Shown piece by piece: positions 36,145 through 48,251 of a stretch of DNA of 64,000 bases. This DNA comes from Rhizophagus clarus. Its lineage: Eukaryota > Glomeromycota > Glomeromycetes > Glomerales > Glomeraceae. The notes under the pieces were generated by a model. That model was given only the letters and a program-made list of their open reading frames with translations. It was not told the origin of the DNA and made no database searches. The stretch spans positions 744,001 through 808,000 of the forward strand of contig BLAL01000196.1 in NCBI GenBank assembly GCA_015698045.1. The letters are read 5' to 3'. The position numbers and the translations under genes are program-made. Each line of letters opens with the position of its first letter. Position 1 is the first letter of the stretch.

Positions 36145-39100
36145 ATGGCACAAACTTTCGGTCAGCCGCAACAAGCACAACAACAAACTCCGGAATATAC
36201 TTTGCCTGGAGTACTCCATTTTCTTCAATCAGAGTGGAGACGTTATGAACGAGATAGGAATGAATGGGAGATTGAACGCGCGGAAATGAAGGTAAACTTT
36301 TTAGAAAACTTAAATATATTTACGAGCATTATACTGTTTTAAAAGTTTTTAATTTCTGAATTTGATAAAATTATCTGTTAAAATAAATAATTTTAATTAA
36401 TATTTATATTACATGCTTATAGGCTCGTATCGCATTATTAGAAGGCGAGCGTCGAGGAATTGAGAACATGAAAACGGATTTAATGAGACGTGTGAAAATG
36501 CTAGAATTTGCTTTGATACAAGAAAGGTATTGTATCAATTTCATTTCCGAATAAATTTATTTTGTTAATTATATTTTTTTCTTTTTTTTTCAAATATATT
36601 TATTTATATTATTTATTTTAAATATAGGAGTAGATACTTGGCCAATGTACCTCCAACACAATTTCCGATTAAAGAATCATCCAATGTATCAACACCTGCA
36701 AATGAAGAAGGACGTAAGTTGCGAATTTGAAAATTTTCGTAAGTTTTCTTATTTGTTCCTTTTAAGCCTTATTTTTTTCAGGCGCAAATTAAATCGAATC
36801 AATTTACTTTATTTTATTACTTGTTTTCTGTGGTCATCAGCCGAACCGTCTAATACACAATCTCTTAAAAGTATGACATCAACTTTAAATTCGGTGTCTT
36901 CGCAATACAAACATTTAACATCAAATAGAGATCCTAAATATCGTACAAAAAGTCGGGAGCTCCTTAAAGCGTATGCAGCAAACAACATTATCTTATAAAT
37001 ATTAATATTACGAATAATTTTAACAAGAAATAATTTATATTCAATTACAGATGTTTGCAAGAAATCGATTATCTTACAAACGTTGTGACTAATACTTCAT
37101 CCGCTAGTAATCGAGTTTCAACCTATCCAACAGGTTTGGATGGAATTCCAAGCCATCCAATTCCAAATGGTTTGGATGGAAATAATAATGCGACACGAAA
37201 ATTAAATAGTAGAAATAGTGTTATATTTGTTGGAGACAATAATAATGTATATAATAGAATTCCGCCTAAAAAACCGGGCAGTTTTTCCATTAGACCTTCC
37301 AGACCAGCACCTACATCACCTGCCATTGTTTCACCAATATTACCAACTAATTCTTCAAGTCCACCATTAGATTGTTCAATAGGTGAAAATTCAAATTCTA
37401 CACCTACAGAACGAGGAGGAGAATCCTTCTTCTCTCAATCAGAAAGTGAATCGTTTAAAAACGGTGGGAAATTCTCCAATGGCGAACAATCATCTCCAGT
37501 CTCGCCAGAATTTGAAAGAAATCCGATAACTAATATGTCCTCGGATTTTCGACCATCAAATAATTTCGTTGTTGAATCGACCACCACTAACTATGAAAAA
37601 GAAAATGAATTTTTATCAAATAATGATAATTACAATACACAAAATAAGACAAAAAATGAAAAAGAGTCGAAGACAAATAATCAAGCTAAAATTAGAAATA
37701 AAATGAAAAGTCCAGATGAAATAAAAGAGGAAGAAGAACAATTGGTATGTTTAATTTTTTTCAAAAATTTTATTAATCATGTTGAATAATTACAACGATA
37801 TAAATTTTATTACGAAAATAGACTAAGGATGTACAAAAAAAGTTTGGCCTATCTGATGTAAATGTGACAAAATTGATGAAAAATGCGAATAAACGTAAGA
37901 GTCAAGAAATTTTGGGTTCGTTTTTAATTTATTAAATTCAAATTTATATAATATAACTTTGATTTCTAATTTAATTCTTGGATTTTGTTTTAGAAATTAA
38001 TAATTCCGATCCACAATTAGATGAACTTAGTTTTAATGTCGAAGAAGAAGAAAATATTCCAAAATCTGAGGTACTTTTGGAATTTTTTTTTTAAAAAATA
38101 AATAAAACACATATTTATTGTTACATGATATATCAGATTGATAAAACACAGGAAAATGATACAGATCGTAAAATGTGGAGACAGAGATTTACTTTGAGAA
38201 GGTGAAATATCTTATTTATAATCCGTCGAACTTCTTGATTAAATATTCACTAAATTACCTTTTTTATATTTAGTCATCTTGACACTGTAAGATCTCTCTC
38301 ATGGCATCGAACAGAACTTATGTTTTTATCTGGTTCTGAAGATGGTACTGTAAAATTATGGGACTTGAAAGGTCCACTAATTCACAAGTACGATATTAAT
38401 AATTTTTGATATTTGTTAATAAAAAAGAAAATTAAATTTAACAAAAAATTTTATAAAAACAAAGACCGACGTCTATTCCTGATATTGAACCATGTATTAC
38501 TTATCGAGGACATACAGCAGCAGTTAATTCAGTTGTAATGGCCTCAGAACAAAAAAGATGTTATTCGGCTAGTATGGATGCTACAATTCGTGTATGGAAT
38601 TTACCTTCATCTAAACGCGATCCTTATGGACCCTTCGGTAAATATTTAGGAATTTTTTTTTTTATCGAGGTTTTTATATAATCTTCGAAAAAAATTCATT
38701 ATTATATTTTTCAGATCCTTCATTAAATCTGACTACCTATATCGGACATACGGATGCCATTTGGGATTTAAGATTGTTCCCTATGCGTAGTCAAAATACT
38801 CAATTACTAGCATCTGCATCTGCTGACGGCAAAGTAAAAATTTGGGATACAGAAGCTGGCGGATCACCTTTAAAATGTTCTTGGGGTTATTATGGTATTA
38901 ACAATGAAGAATCCGTTAATGGGGATGGTATGTCTCGTACTTTTTTTCAAGAAATTTAAACCGAATTTTTTTAATTTAATTAATATGTTGTTAATTACGT
39001 CATAGATCGTCCACCTGTACCAACATCGATAGATTTTGTACACAGTGATTTGAAGAAAATTGCTGTATCGTACCAAAACTCGATCATAAAATTATTTGAC

Positions 39101-39671
39101 ATTGAAAGTGAGCAATGCGTTTTAACTTTTAAGAGTGATTTGACGTACGATAATACTCCTGCAACACAGATCAATCGTATAATCGTTCATCCTACGATGT
39201 CCTTAATATTCTCCGCACATGAGGATAAGTATATTCGATTTTTTGACATTAATAGCGGTAATTGTTAAGCAATTTATAAAATCAGTTTGCGTTGCGTATT
39301 GTTCAGAACTCACTTTTTTTAATTCTTATTTAGGTAAATGTACTTTTTCGATGCTTGCCCATTTGGATTCAATCACATCACTTGATATCGATCCGTCGGG
39401 AATGATTTTGTTGTCAGGAGGTAAGATTAAATAAATAATATTACGGAATTATTTATAATAAAATACTCATGAAATTTTCTTTGCATATTCTTCAACAGGT
39501 CATGACAGTTCTATTCGTCTATGGGACATCGTGTCGACTCGACAATGCGTTCAAGAATTTGTTTCACATCGACGTAAATCAGACGAAGGAGTGTTGTCTG
39601 TTCAATATCATCCTTCCTTACCTTGGATAGCAAGTGGTGGAGCAGATTCAGTAGTAAAGATTTATTGTTAA
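36145..39671 (+). CDS. Striatin-family STRIPAK scaffold
   Basis: Fourteen exons: 36145-36291, 36423-36526, 36628-36713, 36841-36970, 37051-37744, 37822-37915, 37994-38070, 38137-38201, 38274-38387, 38465-38637, 38715-38927, 39006-39257, 39334-39420 and 39499-39671. All phases close, giving 802 aa. The N-terminus has the striatin signature [20 protein letters not shown] (caveolin-binding motif) leading into a coiled coil (about 30-85). The middle is low-complexity with a KFGLSD-like segment. Residues from about 455 form WD40 repeats (e.g. [48 protein letters not shown]). Striatins are B''' regulatory subunits of PP2A and scaffold the STRIPAK kinase/phosphatase complex, which in fungi controls hyphal fusion, development and septation. 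Confidence 0.95.
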
Positions 39672-40432
39672 CAATTTTTTGATATCATATTCCAAATTTT
39701 GTTTTTCATGATTGAGAATTTTATTGGTTATGAGATACTTAAAACTAATATTATCTTGTTCATTTTAATGTAAATGACAGAATTTGTGTATTGTTGCATT
39801 TCATCATTTTTCATCAAAGAAATAGGAATTATAAAATTAGTAGCAATTCCATTTCTTTTTTTTTTCATAATACCGAAAGACTATTAACACTTTTTCACAC
39901 ATTCAACAATATTTGTATTTTTTATATATTATTGTTTTATTTCTCTTTTTTGACACTTAATAACATGTTTGTTAAAAATAATATGATGGATTGTCACCAT
40001 TTATTATTATCATTATTTTCTCCTTTATATATATATATATATATATATATAATATGTTTTTGTAAGAAAAGCTTTTTTTTTTGAATTTCCAATCTATATT
40101 GTTTCACATAGCACTTTTTTTTTTTTAAGAAACGATGCTATTACGTTATTAGACTTCTTTTTGTATGAACTTATAAAAAAAAATGACTTAAAATTTATTA
40201 AAAGATCGGAATCATTTGAGGTACTAATCATTCATGGCCGGGTGAGAATGAATTATCAAAGTCACTCCAAATAATCAAAATTTGTTATAAACAAGAGATG
40301 CAAAAATTTTATTACCATATGTCTCTGCTAAAATCAAATTCGTTATTACAAAAATTAATCACTTAATTGAATGTAAAAATTTATTAGGTAAGGTCTCTTT
40401 ATATACAAAAGAGAGAGTAACCCGAATTTTCA
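39672..40432. other. Convergent intergenic region with TA microsatellite
   Basis: Between the 3' ends of striatin (+) and the borealin-like gene (-). Contains (TA)n at about 40027-40052 and poly-T tracts. No gene supported. Confidence 0.6.
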
Positions 40433-41491
40433 TCATTTATTAAGTTCGGAGGAAAATTTGTTCAACTCCTTTTGTAATAACATAATCTTGTCCTTAACTT
40501 CTCTCTTCTTTTCATGCGTCATCTCTTGAATTTGTGACGGTGATTCTATAATCTTACCATCTTCCAAAGGGATCACCAAAGGTTTTGATCCTTTACCTCC
40601 TACAATAAACGGATTATCTTTCTTTTCATTCTTGAATATTGAAAACGGATTAAAAATAGGAGTTCCTTGCAAAGAGATAATACGTTCGCCAGGTTCTGGA
40701 TATCGTAATCCATTATATACTTTATCAAGACGCGTATGTTTTGCTAAATTGTGTTATTATATTTATATGAGTAAATTGGATTAAACAAGGAATAAAAATC
40801 TAAATTCCCACCATGTGAGCTTTTGTTTCTTGAAACTTTATTCTCGCTCAATTCTTTCTTCGCTACAATTGGTCGGATAATATCACGACCTATTTTCGTA
40901 GACAAAAATGTATTTAAAATTACTTTAGAGTTGCTATTAAGTTATCAGCTTCTTACCTGTCCGTTTCTTTGACAGGCTTTCGCTCTCAATTTCATTACCA
41001 GCTTTCTTATTCAAATAACGAGAAGCCCATGTTCTATAAATATTTAGAAAATTTACAATTTACCTTTTTTTAAAACAAAAAAAAATTGGCATCATCTTAA
41101 TTACCGTTTACTGTTCAATGGTGTGACAGATGTTATCTGTGCATCATACGCATTTCTTTGCTTTTCGAAATATTCTGAGGGGTCAGCATGATAAATGTTA
41201 ATGAACACATCTAATGGCATTTGCCTAATTTCTTTGGGAAGACTATTAATCTCTTTTTCACAACGAGCAATATATCTTTTAGCATGTACTTCAGCTTCTC
41301 GTCTAAGTCTTTGGATACGTGCGCGCACTTGAAAAAAGTGACGTGAAAATGAGTTCAAATTAAATATTATTCAAGAATAATTTCATTTTGTACGGACTTT
41401 CTTTCTCTAATGCATCCAGAAATATTTGTCTTTGTTCCACAGTTATTCCCAAAATTTGATAATCGGGATTAAGCAATTCTGGCCATTCCAT
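40433..41491 (-). CDS. Borealin-like chromosomal passenger complex subunit
   Basis: Five exons: 41491-41398, 41327-41105, 41033-40957, 40889-40812 and 40743-40433. Phases close to give 260 aa, near animal borealin (280). The N-terminal third is a charged helix (ARIQRLRREAEVHAKRYIAR) followed by EINSLPKEIRQMPLDVF, which resembles the borealin/Nbl1 N-terminal helix that joins INCENP and survivin. A basic, disordered linker follows (KKELSENKVSRNKSS), then TRLDKVYNGLRYPEPGE, a GTPIFNPF motif of the borealin C-terminal type and a final coiled coil. The first intron uses an unusual GTCCGT donor, so the joint after residue 31 is the least secure. The role in chromosome segregation is inferred from the family. 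Confidence 0.6.
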
Positions 41492-42180
41492 TCTAAAAAG
41501 TTATACACCCTGACAAAGAAGTTATTAACTCTTATTTTTCGGAACAAGAGAAAGTTAATAAACGCGTAACTCGAACGTGTCTTTTTAGTGTATCACTATA
41601 GTGTATCAGTGACAGGTGACGTCCAAGGTGTTATGTTGTGTCAAATAGAGAAAAATCTAATGCAAAACAGCATACGCTAATCAATATTAAAATATAATAA
41701 TAATGATAAAAGAAGAAAATAAAATACAATGAATATACTGTAGTCAAAAAAATAAATGCAAAACAGCTAATATTTATTAAATAGAAACGCAATCACGTGA
41801 CAATGATAGGCAGCAATCCCGTCCGATATCAAATCACAAATTTTTATCACATTAACGGGAAGCCGGTTCGAATACGTGATTTTACTAGGCTTGTTCATGT
41901 CTGGTCGGTTGAGGTTGCGGTTGGTTGGAGTTACATCGATACTGAGTGGCGGTAAAGGAACTGCCAATATATGGGTTAGGGCTCGGCAGGCATTTATGCC
42001 CTTGAAACAACCTGCTACTCTATTATTTTTTACTTTCATTTTTACTTATCCGGCCGGTCTATTCTCTCATATATTTCTTTATGAAAAAATATAATAAAGC
42101 TTTATTTTGAATTTTAAGACTAGCTTTTGCTTTGCATTTGTAAACAAAGAATATGTAAATATTATTTTAGTATAACGTCA
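41492..42180. other. Intergenic region, no gene seen
   Basis: A more GC-rich block at about 41860-42060 may be part of a dispersed repeat. Its open frames run in both directions and show no domain. Nothing else supported. Confidence 0.45.
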
Positions 42181-44460
42181 CTAAATTAACTTTTTGAACT
42201 TAATTTCGATTTTTTCTTTGTCAAGACACTCTATCATAAACGAATCATAATTGTCGGAGTATGATACATGTACAAATCCCTCCTTGGGTTTTTGAACTCT
42301 CTTTGATTCACTACGAATATCAATAATTGCTGTTTCATTCGCAACCTCTACAATCTCTTTGTATTCACCAGTACTCCAAAATCTTTTACTATGTCCTTCC
42401 ATGTCCAAACCTTCTCTTAAGATCTCTATCCCCCATTCTAATCCAGCTACGTAAAAATCTATATATCCCTTACTTTTACCTACATCACATGATAGAAAAT
42501 GACTTACTCCAATGCTCTGGTTCCAGCCCTATAAAATTCTTTTTGCCACGTTTGTTCTAAAAGTCTTTTATCCTCTCCAGCTCCAGTTCCAAGTGAATAT
42601 TTTAAAATTTCATCGCTTTCTTCACAAATAATTGTAAAAGTTCTTCTAATAAATTCGTATAATGAACCAGGAGTAGAACTAGCACGTGTTTCACTCCCAT
42701 AATGTTGTTGAAAGAATGATCGCTCAATAAGAGGTGCTAAAAAACGTAGAAAACCTTTATCAACAACAAAAACCCCAGTCTTGATTTAATTTTTATGATT
42801 AACATCCCTATCTGAGAATACCACAGTGCTCTCATTTAAGTAAACATATTCGCATATTTCTTACTAAGTTTGAGTACGGCACAGCAATAATTGATAGTTT
42901 GATCGAATTCAGGTGAATTTAGCTACCTATAGATTTCTTTCCAAGTCAACTCTACATTACGAATTTTACTTTGCATTTCATCCTTTGTACGTTGCAATAT
43001 GACGAACAAAACCAACATGACCAGCTGTTGCATAATTGATATAAAGAATAAATTGTAGTCATCACTTGATAAATCGAAGTTCCTGACGCAGTAAACCTTA
43101 ACATATTCTTCTAGCTCTTTATCAGTAAATCTGATATCTGTAAGGCCCATGCTATTATCCGGTGGTATATGGACAGGGGACGAAAGTGCTGCAGATTTGG
43201 CACCATATCCGTATGCAGCAAACATAATGACGTTAAGGTTTGTCCCTTGAAGGCACGCTTTAATGATATCCCAGAATTCATCGGCATTTCCTGTATTCTT
43301 CATACTTACATCAATTTTTTCCATACTCTTATAGATCATCTGAGTTTCGTCCATTATTAAAACAGTTGGAATTTTTTCACACTGTCCTACCCATTCGTAC
43401 CATTCTATGCCAACAATCATCTTCCACACCTCACAAAATGTATCATATTCGTATTTCTTTCCCAAAGAAGACCCCCATAGCAATGAAACTCGTATTACTC
43501 TGAGTAGTTCTGATGAGTTGTTAACTACTAAGTAATTTTCCAATAATTGGGCCAATGAAGATTTGCCAGAATAAGGAGGAGCCTGGAAAAGAATCACCCT
43601 CCTCTGCTCAAGTCTTTTGGCCAGAGAAGACACAAGATCAGATCTTTGGTTGATATTAGGGTCAGTAAGAGAGATACATACCCTCAACAGTATAAGCACC
43701 TTGTTCTTTTTTAATTAGCGACGTACCACCACGACAATCTAAAGAAAAGTTATGGTTAAAAATATACAAGCATTGTAATTAAGAAATACCAACTTATATA
43801 TACTTTGTCGAGGCAGATCGATGATGGCTATGCTTATAAATCCAATAAAATTGACTTTTACTGGACTTATAAAATTATTAAGTCCAATAGTCCAGTTGAC
43901 GGAATCTTTACAAGTCCAATTGGTCTAATAGCCAACACTGAGGCAGATAGCCAAATTTTGCAATGATATGAGATACATCAGTTCACCCTTGATCTAATAC
44001 AAAGTGTAAGCAGAGATAAAGGTGATCAATACATTATATAAAAAACAGAATATAGAAAACAGAATAGCGAAATTTCCTTTGTTCGAGAGGTAAAAAATTG
44101 GGAGACACTTACCAGTGGGGGCCGATGTATGATGATATGGATATTCCTCTGTGGAGGTGGATCACTAACACTAAAATAGTCGCTAAGCAGAAAATTAGCT
44201 TTCATTTTATCTCCTCTAAGTTTTCGAACAATATCGTCAGAAATATTAACAACTTCTGCGACATTAACACGCCAAAGATCCAGTTTGGAAACGTCATTAG
44301 TAAGGCCTTTAAGAATATTATTTTTACGTTCTAGAAATACTCCTTGAAGGTACTGATAGATAACGATTCTATGGAGTACATATTTTTCAACAGAAACTTT
44401 TTCGCCTAAAGGGATCGGGAAAAGAATTCCAGTATCTAGGACGAAACAATTTAAGTTCAT
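42181..44460 (-). pseudogene. Crinkler (CRN)-type effector pseudogene
   Basis: ATG at 44458-44460 opens a CRN N-terminal domain of 116 codons with DLWRVNV and IHIIIHRPPL, ending at a GTAAGT donor (44112). The ATPase part (about 43699-42923) has Walker A APPYSGKSS and Walker B LIMDETQ. A C-terminal part (about 42790-42181) has SFFQQHYGSE and YIDFYVAGLEWGIEILREG, the endonuclease-like core. The parts do not share a frame: after the acceptor at 43739-43740 the intron phase is wrong and a stop follows, a base is missing near 43676, an in-frame TAG follows the IYR codons (about 42923), another stop and frame change occur before 42780, and a further frame change falls near 42510. Two Walker motifs survive, but full-length product is impossible from this sequence. 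Assembly errors could explain one break, hardly all. Confidence 0.8.
43819..43939. mobile_element. Small non-autonomous element in the CRN pseudogene intron
   Basis: A 121-bp insert is bracketed by perfect 9-bp direct repeats GAGGCAGAT (43810-43818 and 43940-43948). Its ends share a TGGCTAT inverted motif. A 9-bp duplication fits Mutator-like elements. It lies within the first intron of the CRN pseudogene. Confidence 0.6.
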
Positions 44461-45559
44461 TTTGACTATATTTCTGCAAATGCGAAAACATGAGTTAAAA
44501 ACAAGGGTCAAAAAATCAACCTTTCAGTAAAATATTAAATAAAGACCTCTCTGTATATATATTTTGTATACAATCTCATATTTTTTATATTTCAGGTGGA
44601 AAGATTTGGGTTTGTACTGATGATCCACTCGATTAATCTATTCGATTGATCCATATCAGATTTATATTAAATCGGCAAAAATTGGTTGATGAATGATAAT
44701 AATGAGTGACGAAATGTTCTACATATTTCGAAAAATCAGGATTACGTTTTTATATAGTATAATGGTTATGATCTATTATTTTATTGAAACTTAGATGGGT
44801 TCAGTTCTTACTGAATCAGTTATCTTATTTAATTACATAATTATGACAAAGTCCTCACTACAAATAATACTGTTCAAAAATTTTATCAGCGCCAAAATGT
44901 TTGGTGAAGCCCAGGAAAAAAAAAATATAAATTCTACATTATGACTGATTTTTGTGCGCAAATTTGACAATAACTAATGATGAATTTGTTATGTTGGCCA
45001 GAATTTAAGATTATTATTATTTAATCTAATAGACACTACTTTAAACTTTATAGCAAAAATAGGGTCATTTGAATTTGTTTGTCATTCAAATGACATATCA
45101 ATATTGAACGTATTAAAATAAAAATTAAAAAAAAATCAAAATTACAGAAAAATTGGGGCTATTTATAAAAAAGAATTTGGTGTGGAGATCTCATGTGATA
45201 ATTTAGCCATTATATTGGCTCAGATCTAATTTAACCGAATCACGAGAAAAATTATTCATCCGTTTTCGTCAGAAGTTCTTTGAACAAGAGGATGTAATCG
45301 AATAAAAATGAATCTGATATTTTATTATAATATACTTGTTATAAATTATTAAAAACGTGATAAATCTATAAATCAGTGAAATTGCTATAAATCCCTTGTA
45401 CTTGTAAAATGACTAAATCCAACAACTAAAATGGTTTGAATTCTGTAGTTGTGCAGGCATTAAACAATCTGCAATATAGATATAGTGGTGAAACGCCAGA
45501 AATGTGATGTTCTCGTGTTCGTTATCATTTAAGAAACTTCTTGAATATAGCCCAAAACA
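44461..45559. other. AT-rich intergenic stretch, no gene seen
   Basis: No protein-like frame and no clear repeat ends. Confidence 0.5.
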
Positions 45560-46337
45560 CTTTTCCAAGAATGGATTATCCAAATGGTTGAAAGAGTATA
45601 TATGGATGGGGAATTTAAAGCTGGGAGACGCTCACTTTATATTTATTGCACTGTATGCGACTCCTTAGTAATTATCTGCAAAAATATTATAGAATGTGCC
45701 AATGATCACCTGAATAAATATATTACTAAAACCACTAAAAGGTGTATTACATATTCTAAACCTGTACAGAAAAATGTGAAAAAAAGAGTATCAGAATTAA
45801 AATTAATGAAATTTATGATAATATTTATTTTGGATACAGAAAAAGCTCTGAATTTTATTGCTTTCATGCTTCAAAAGAAATTAGAAAAAAGACTGCATAT
45901 CATATATTTAATAGTGCAAAAATTATCCAACAGATTTGGAGAGCTTTCAAGTTGAGACCTAAAACTTTGGCAAACCAAGTTTGGAATATAATGAGAAATA
46001 ATGGTACTCCCAATAATAAGAAATTTTTAGGTATAACTTCTTGTAAAATGAGTTTCAGATAATTGATATATTGATTATATATGGGATTCCAGTTATCCTC
46101 TGGTGAGAATTAATTATAAAGATAAAATTCAAGCTAAAGATATGCCTGCACATTATCAGAATCTTCCTGCATTATATAAATATTATACTTTACAAAGCTG
46201 GGTAGAAAAAAAAAGAAAACAGTTATGGGGATTAAATATTGTAATATATATAGTTGCTTTTATAAATTTTTTTTGTTTTTTGTTAGAAATGAATACAATG
46301 GTTTCAGGACTCGTATTGTCACACTATTCACTATATA
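45560..46337 (+). pseudogene. Decayed ORF of a probable dispersed repeat family
   Basis: Protein-like segments occur in order but in shifting frames: FKAGRRSLYIYCTVCDSL (about 45611-45664), VQKNVKKRVSELK, IIQQIWRAFKLRPKTLANQ (IQ-like motif, about 45928-45984), FLGITSCK, and IQAKDMPAHYQNLPALYKYY followed by SWVEKKRKQLW (about 46127-46225). Several in-frame stops and at least two frame changes separate them. From memory this matches a high-copy Glomeromycotina ORF type of unknown function; I cannot confirm it. The Tc1-like element begins at its 3' edge. Confidence 0.5.
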
Positions 46338-47665
46338 CAGGCTTACAATAAATTACCAGATTTTTATCACGTAAATTTGTACACTGTGTTACAATCAGTG
46401 ATTTCTCCCTATTGCACATATAAATAAAGAAGATAACAAAATATTTTGTTTTCACCTCTCTTCTAGTTTAAAATGCGTGAAAACAAACTTTCAAAAATCC
46501 AATATGAACGCATTATTGATGCATACCTTAGTAGTACCAAGCAAAAAGTCATGTCTATTTAACTTGGTATTCCCACTAATACTGTTAATGATACTATAAA
46601 AAGGTATAAAGAAACAGGCTTTATAGAATCTGAAAAATATCCTGAGCAGCTAAAATTACTCAATGAATATGATAAATGAGCTTTAAAACTAATTATCTGA
46701 ACTGACCAATTTTCTCCTTTAAATGATATGACAAATAAGTTAAATACTTGTTTTAACACAATATTGCATTATAATATAGTTAGAAGTTACCTTCATAATG
46801 AAGGTCTTGGGAGTTATACTGCATGAAAAAAGTCTTGTTTAACCACCAAACATCAAACTGACCACTTGGGATAGTGTAAAGGAAAACAAAACTAAACAGA
46901 AGAATGGAAACAAGTGGTATGATCAGATGAGTCCAGATTTGCACTTTTTCAATCAGATGGCTGAGCAAGAGTATGAAGAAATCCTAAAGAAGCATAGATT
47001 AAAGATTGTATTCAACCTACAGTTAAGTTTGGTGAAGTATCAGTGATATTTTGAGGTGTTTTGGTTGGTATGAGGTTTGACCTTTGGTTGTGGTAGAGAG
47101 AAATATGAATTCTGACGATTACATTAATATTCTGGCTAATCATTTCATCCCATGGGTTGACAATTATCCTGACTCCATTTTTCAGCAAGATGGAGCATCA
47201 TGTCATACTTCAAATTATAGTACTTGGTGGATAAAAATATATAATATTCTGATTTTAGATTAGGTAGTACAAAGTCCTGATCTTAACCTGATAGAGAATT
47301 TGTGAAACCATTAGGATAACCAGATTCAAAAAAGGAAACCTGTACTCAGATCTAAACAGAAGTTAATTGTGATAATACAAGAGGAATGGTGAAAAATTAC
47401 TATTGAGACATATCATCATTTAATTTTATTAAGTATGCCTAATCAGGTTAAAGCAGTAATCAAGGTCAAAGGTGGCCATACTAAATATTGATTTTTTCGT
47501 AATAATATTTTTCATATAATTACTTTATATTTTATATTTTAATATAATAAAATTTATTTGTTAATTAATAAGTAAAAAAAAATTTTTTATATGTGTACAA
47601 AATTATGAATTTTACATTATAAATTTTATAAATAAAGAAAAATCTGGTAATTTATTGTAGGCCTG
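46338..47665 (+). mobile_element. Decayed Tc1/mariner transposon
   Basis: 1328 bp with terminal inverted repeats of about 27 bp: the left end starts CAGGCTTACAATAAATTACC and the right end is the reverse complement of CAGGCCTACAATAAATTACC. A TA precedes the left end. Inside, a transposase relic runs from ATG at 46474: KIQYERIIDAYL, LGIPTNTV, SDESRFALFQSDG, PTVKFGE, FIPWVDNYPDSIFQQDGA, QSPDLNLIENL and a C-terminal GGHTKY. The Tc1 DDE residues are represented in SDES, QDGA and IENL. More than ten stop codons and a frame change near 47090 show it is dead. Confidence 0.88.
46474..47490 (+). pseudogene. Tc1-type transposase pseudogene
   Basis: Coding relic of the element above. Many stops fall where Tc1 transposases have Trp or Arg (e.g. 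before SDES at 46920-46922, 46962-46964, 46974-46976 and 47052-47054), consistent with TGG to TGA and CGA to TGA changes. The second half continues in a different frame after about 47090. Confidence 0.85.
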
Positions 47666-47976
47666 TGTATAACCTCTATGACAAGACAGCTAATGACTAA
47701 AAAATTATCATATGCGATCCCTTGGTGAAATACTCAAGATACAGCGATGTCTCTTTCATAGGATACTACGATCCTTTATTAAAATATACTGCTGTACTGT
47801 ATATACTAATTCACTGTAATGCAGTCTCATTTAAGAGAGAATAATGTATACTAGGCCTCTCAGTCTATGTGGAAGCACTTTCACACAAATCCCATCCTTT
47901 TAAAATTAACCAATAAAAATTTGTGTAATAAAAAAATAAACAAAAAGAAAATACAAACGAAACCTTCAGGGTAAAC
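47666..47976. other. Short spacer between two DNA transposons
   Basis: A fairly GC-balanced stretch (47700-47900) with GGATACTACGATCC and related words looks like part of another dispersed repeat. No coding potential seen. 47969-47976 is the left target duplication of the hAT element. Confidence 0.45.
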
Positions 47977-48251
47977 TAAAGTTGCCTGCCAAAACTAAGG
48001 AGTTTTGATATGTCAAAATAGTTTCAACATGCCAAAACTATTTTGACGTTGCAAGTAGTATATCATATGATATATTTATAGTTTCAGAATTCACTAATCT
48101 GCGGTTTGCAGATTTCTGATCAGTTTTGATATCAGTCATATGAGCTAATTTACTGATCGTAGATAATCTTTTTTTTTTTGAAAAAAAATGGTTACAATTT
48201 TTTTTAAACTGGATAAAAAAAAAATTTTATTTTTATTTTTTTTTTCTTTAG

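Noticed and set aside
46474..47490. Tc1 transposase using TGA as Trp, perhaps from a mollicute endosymbiont
   Set aside because: Other Trp positions use TGG, some are TAG, and there are also TAA stops and a frame change. Decay in the nuclear genome explains all of these.
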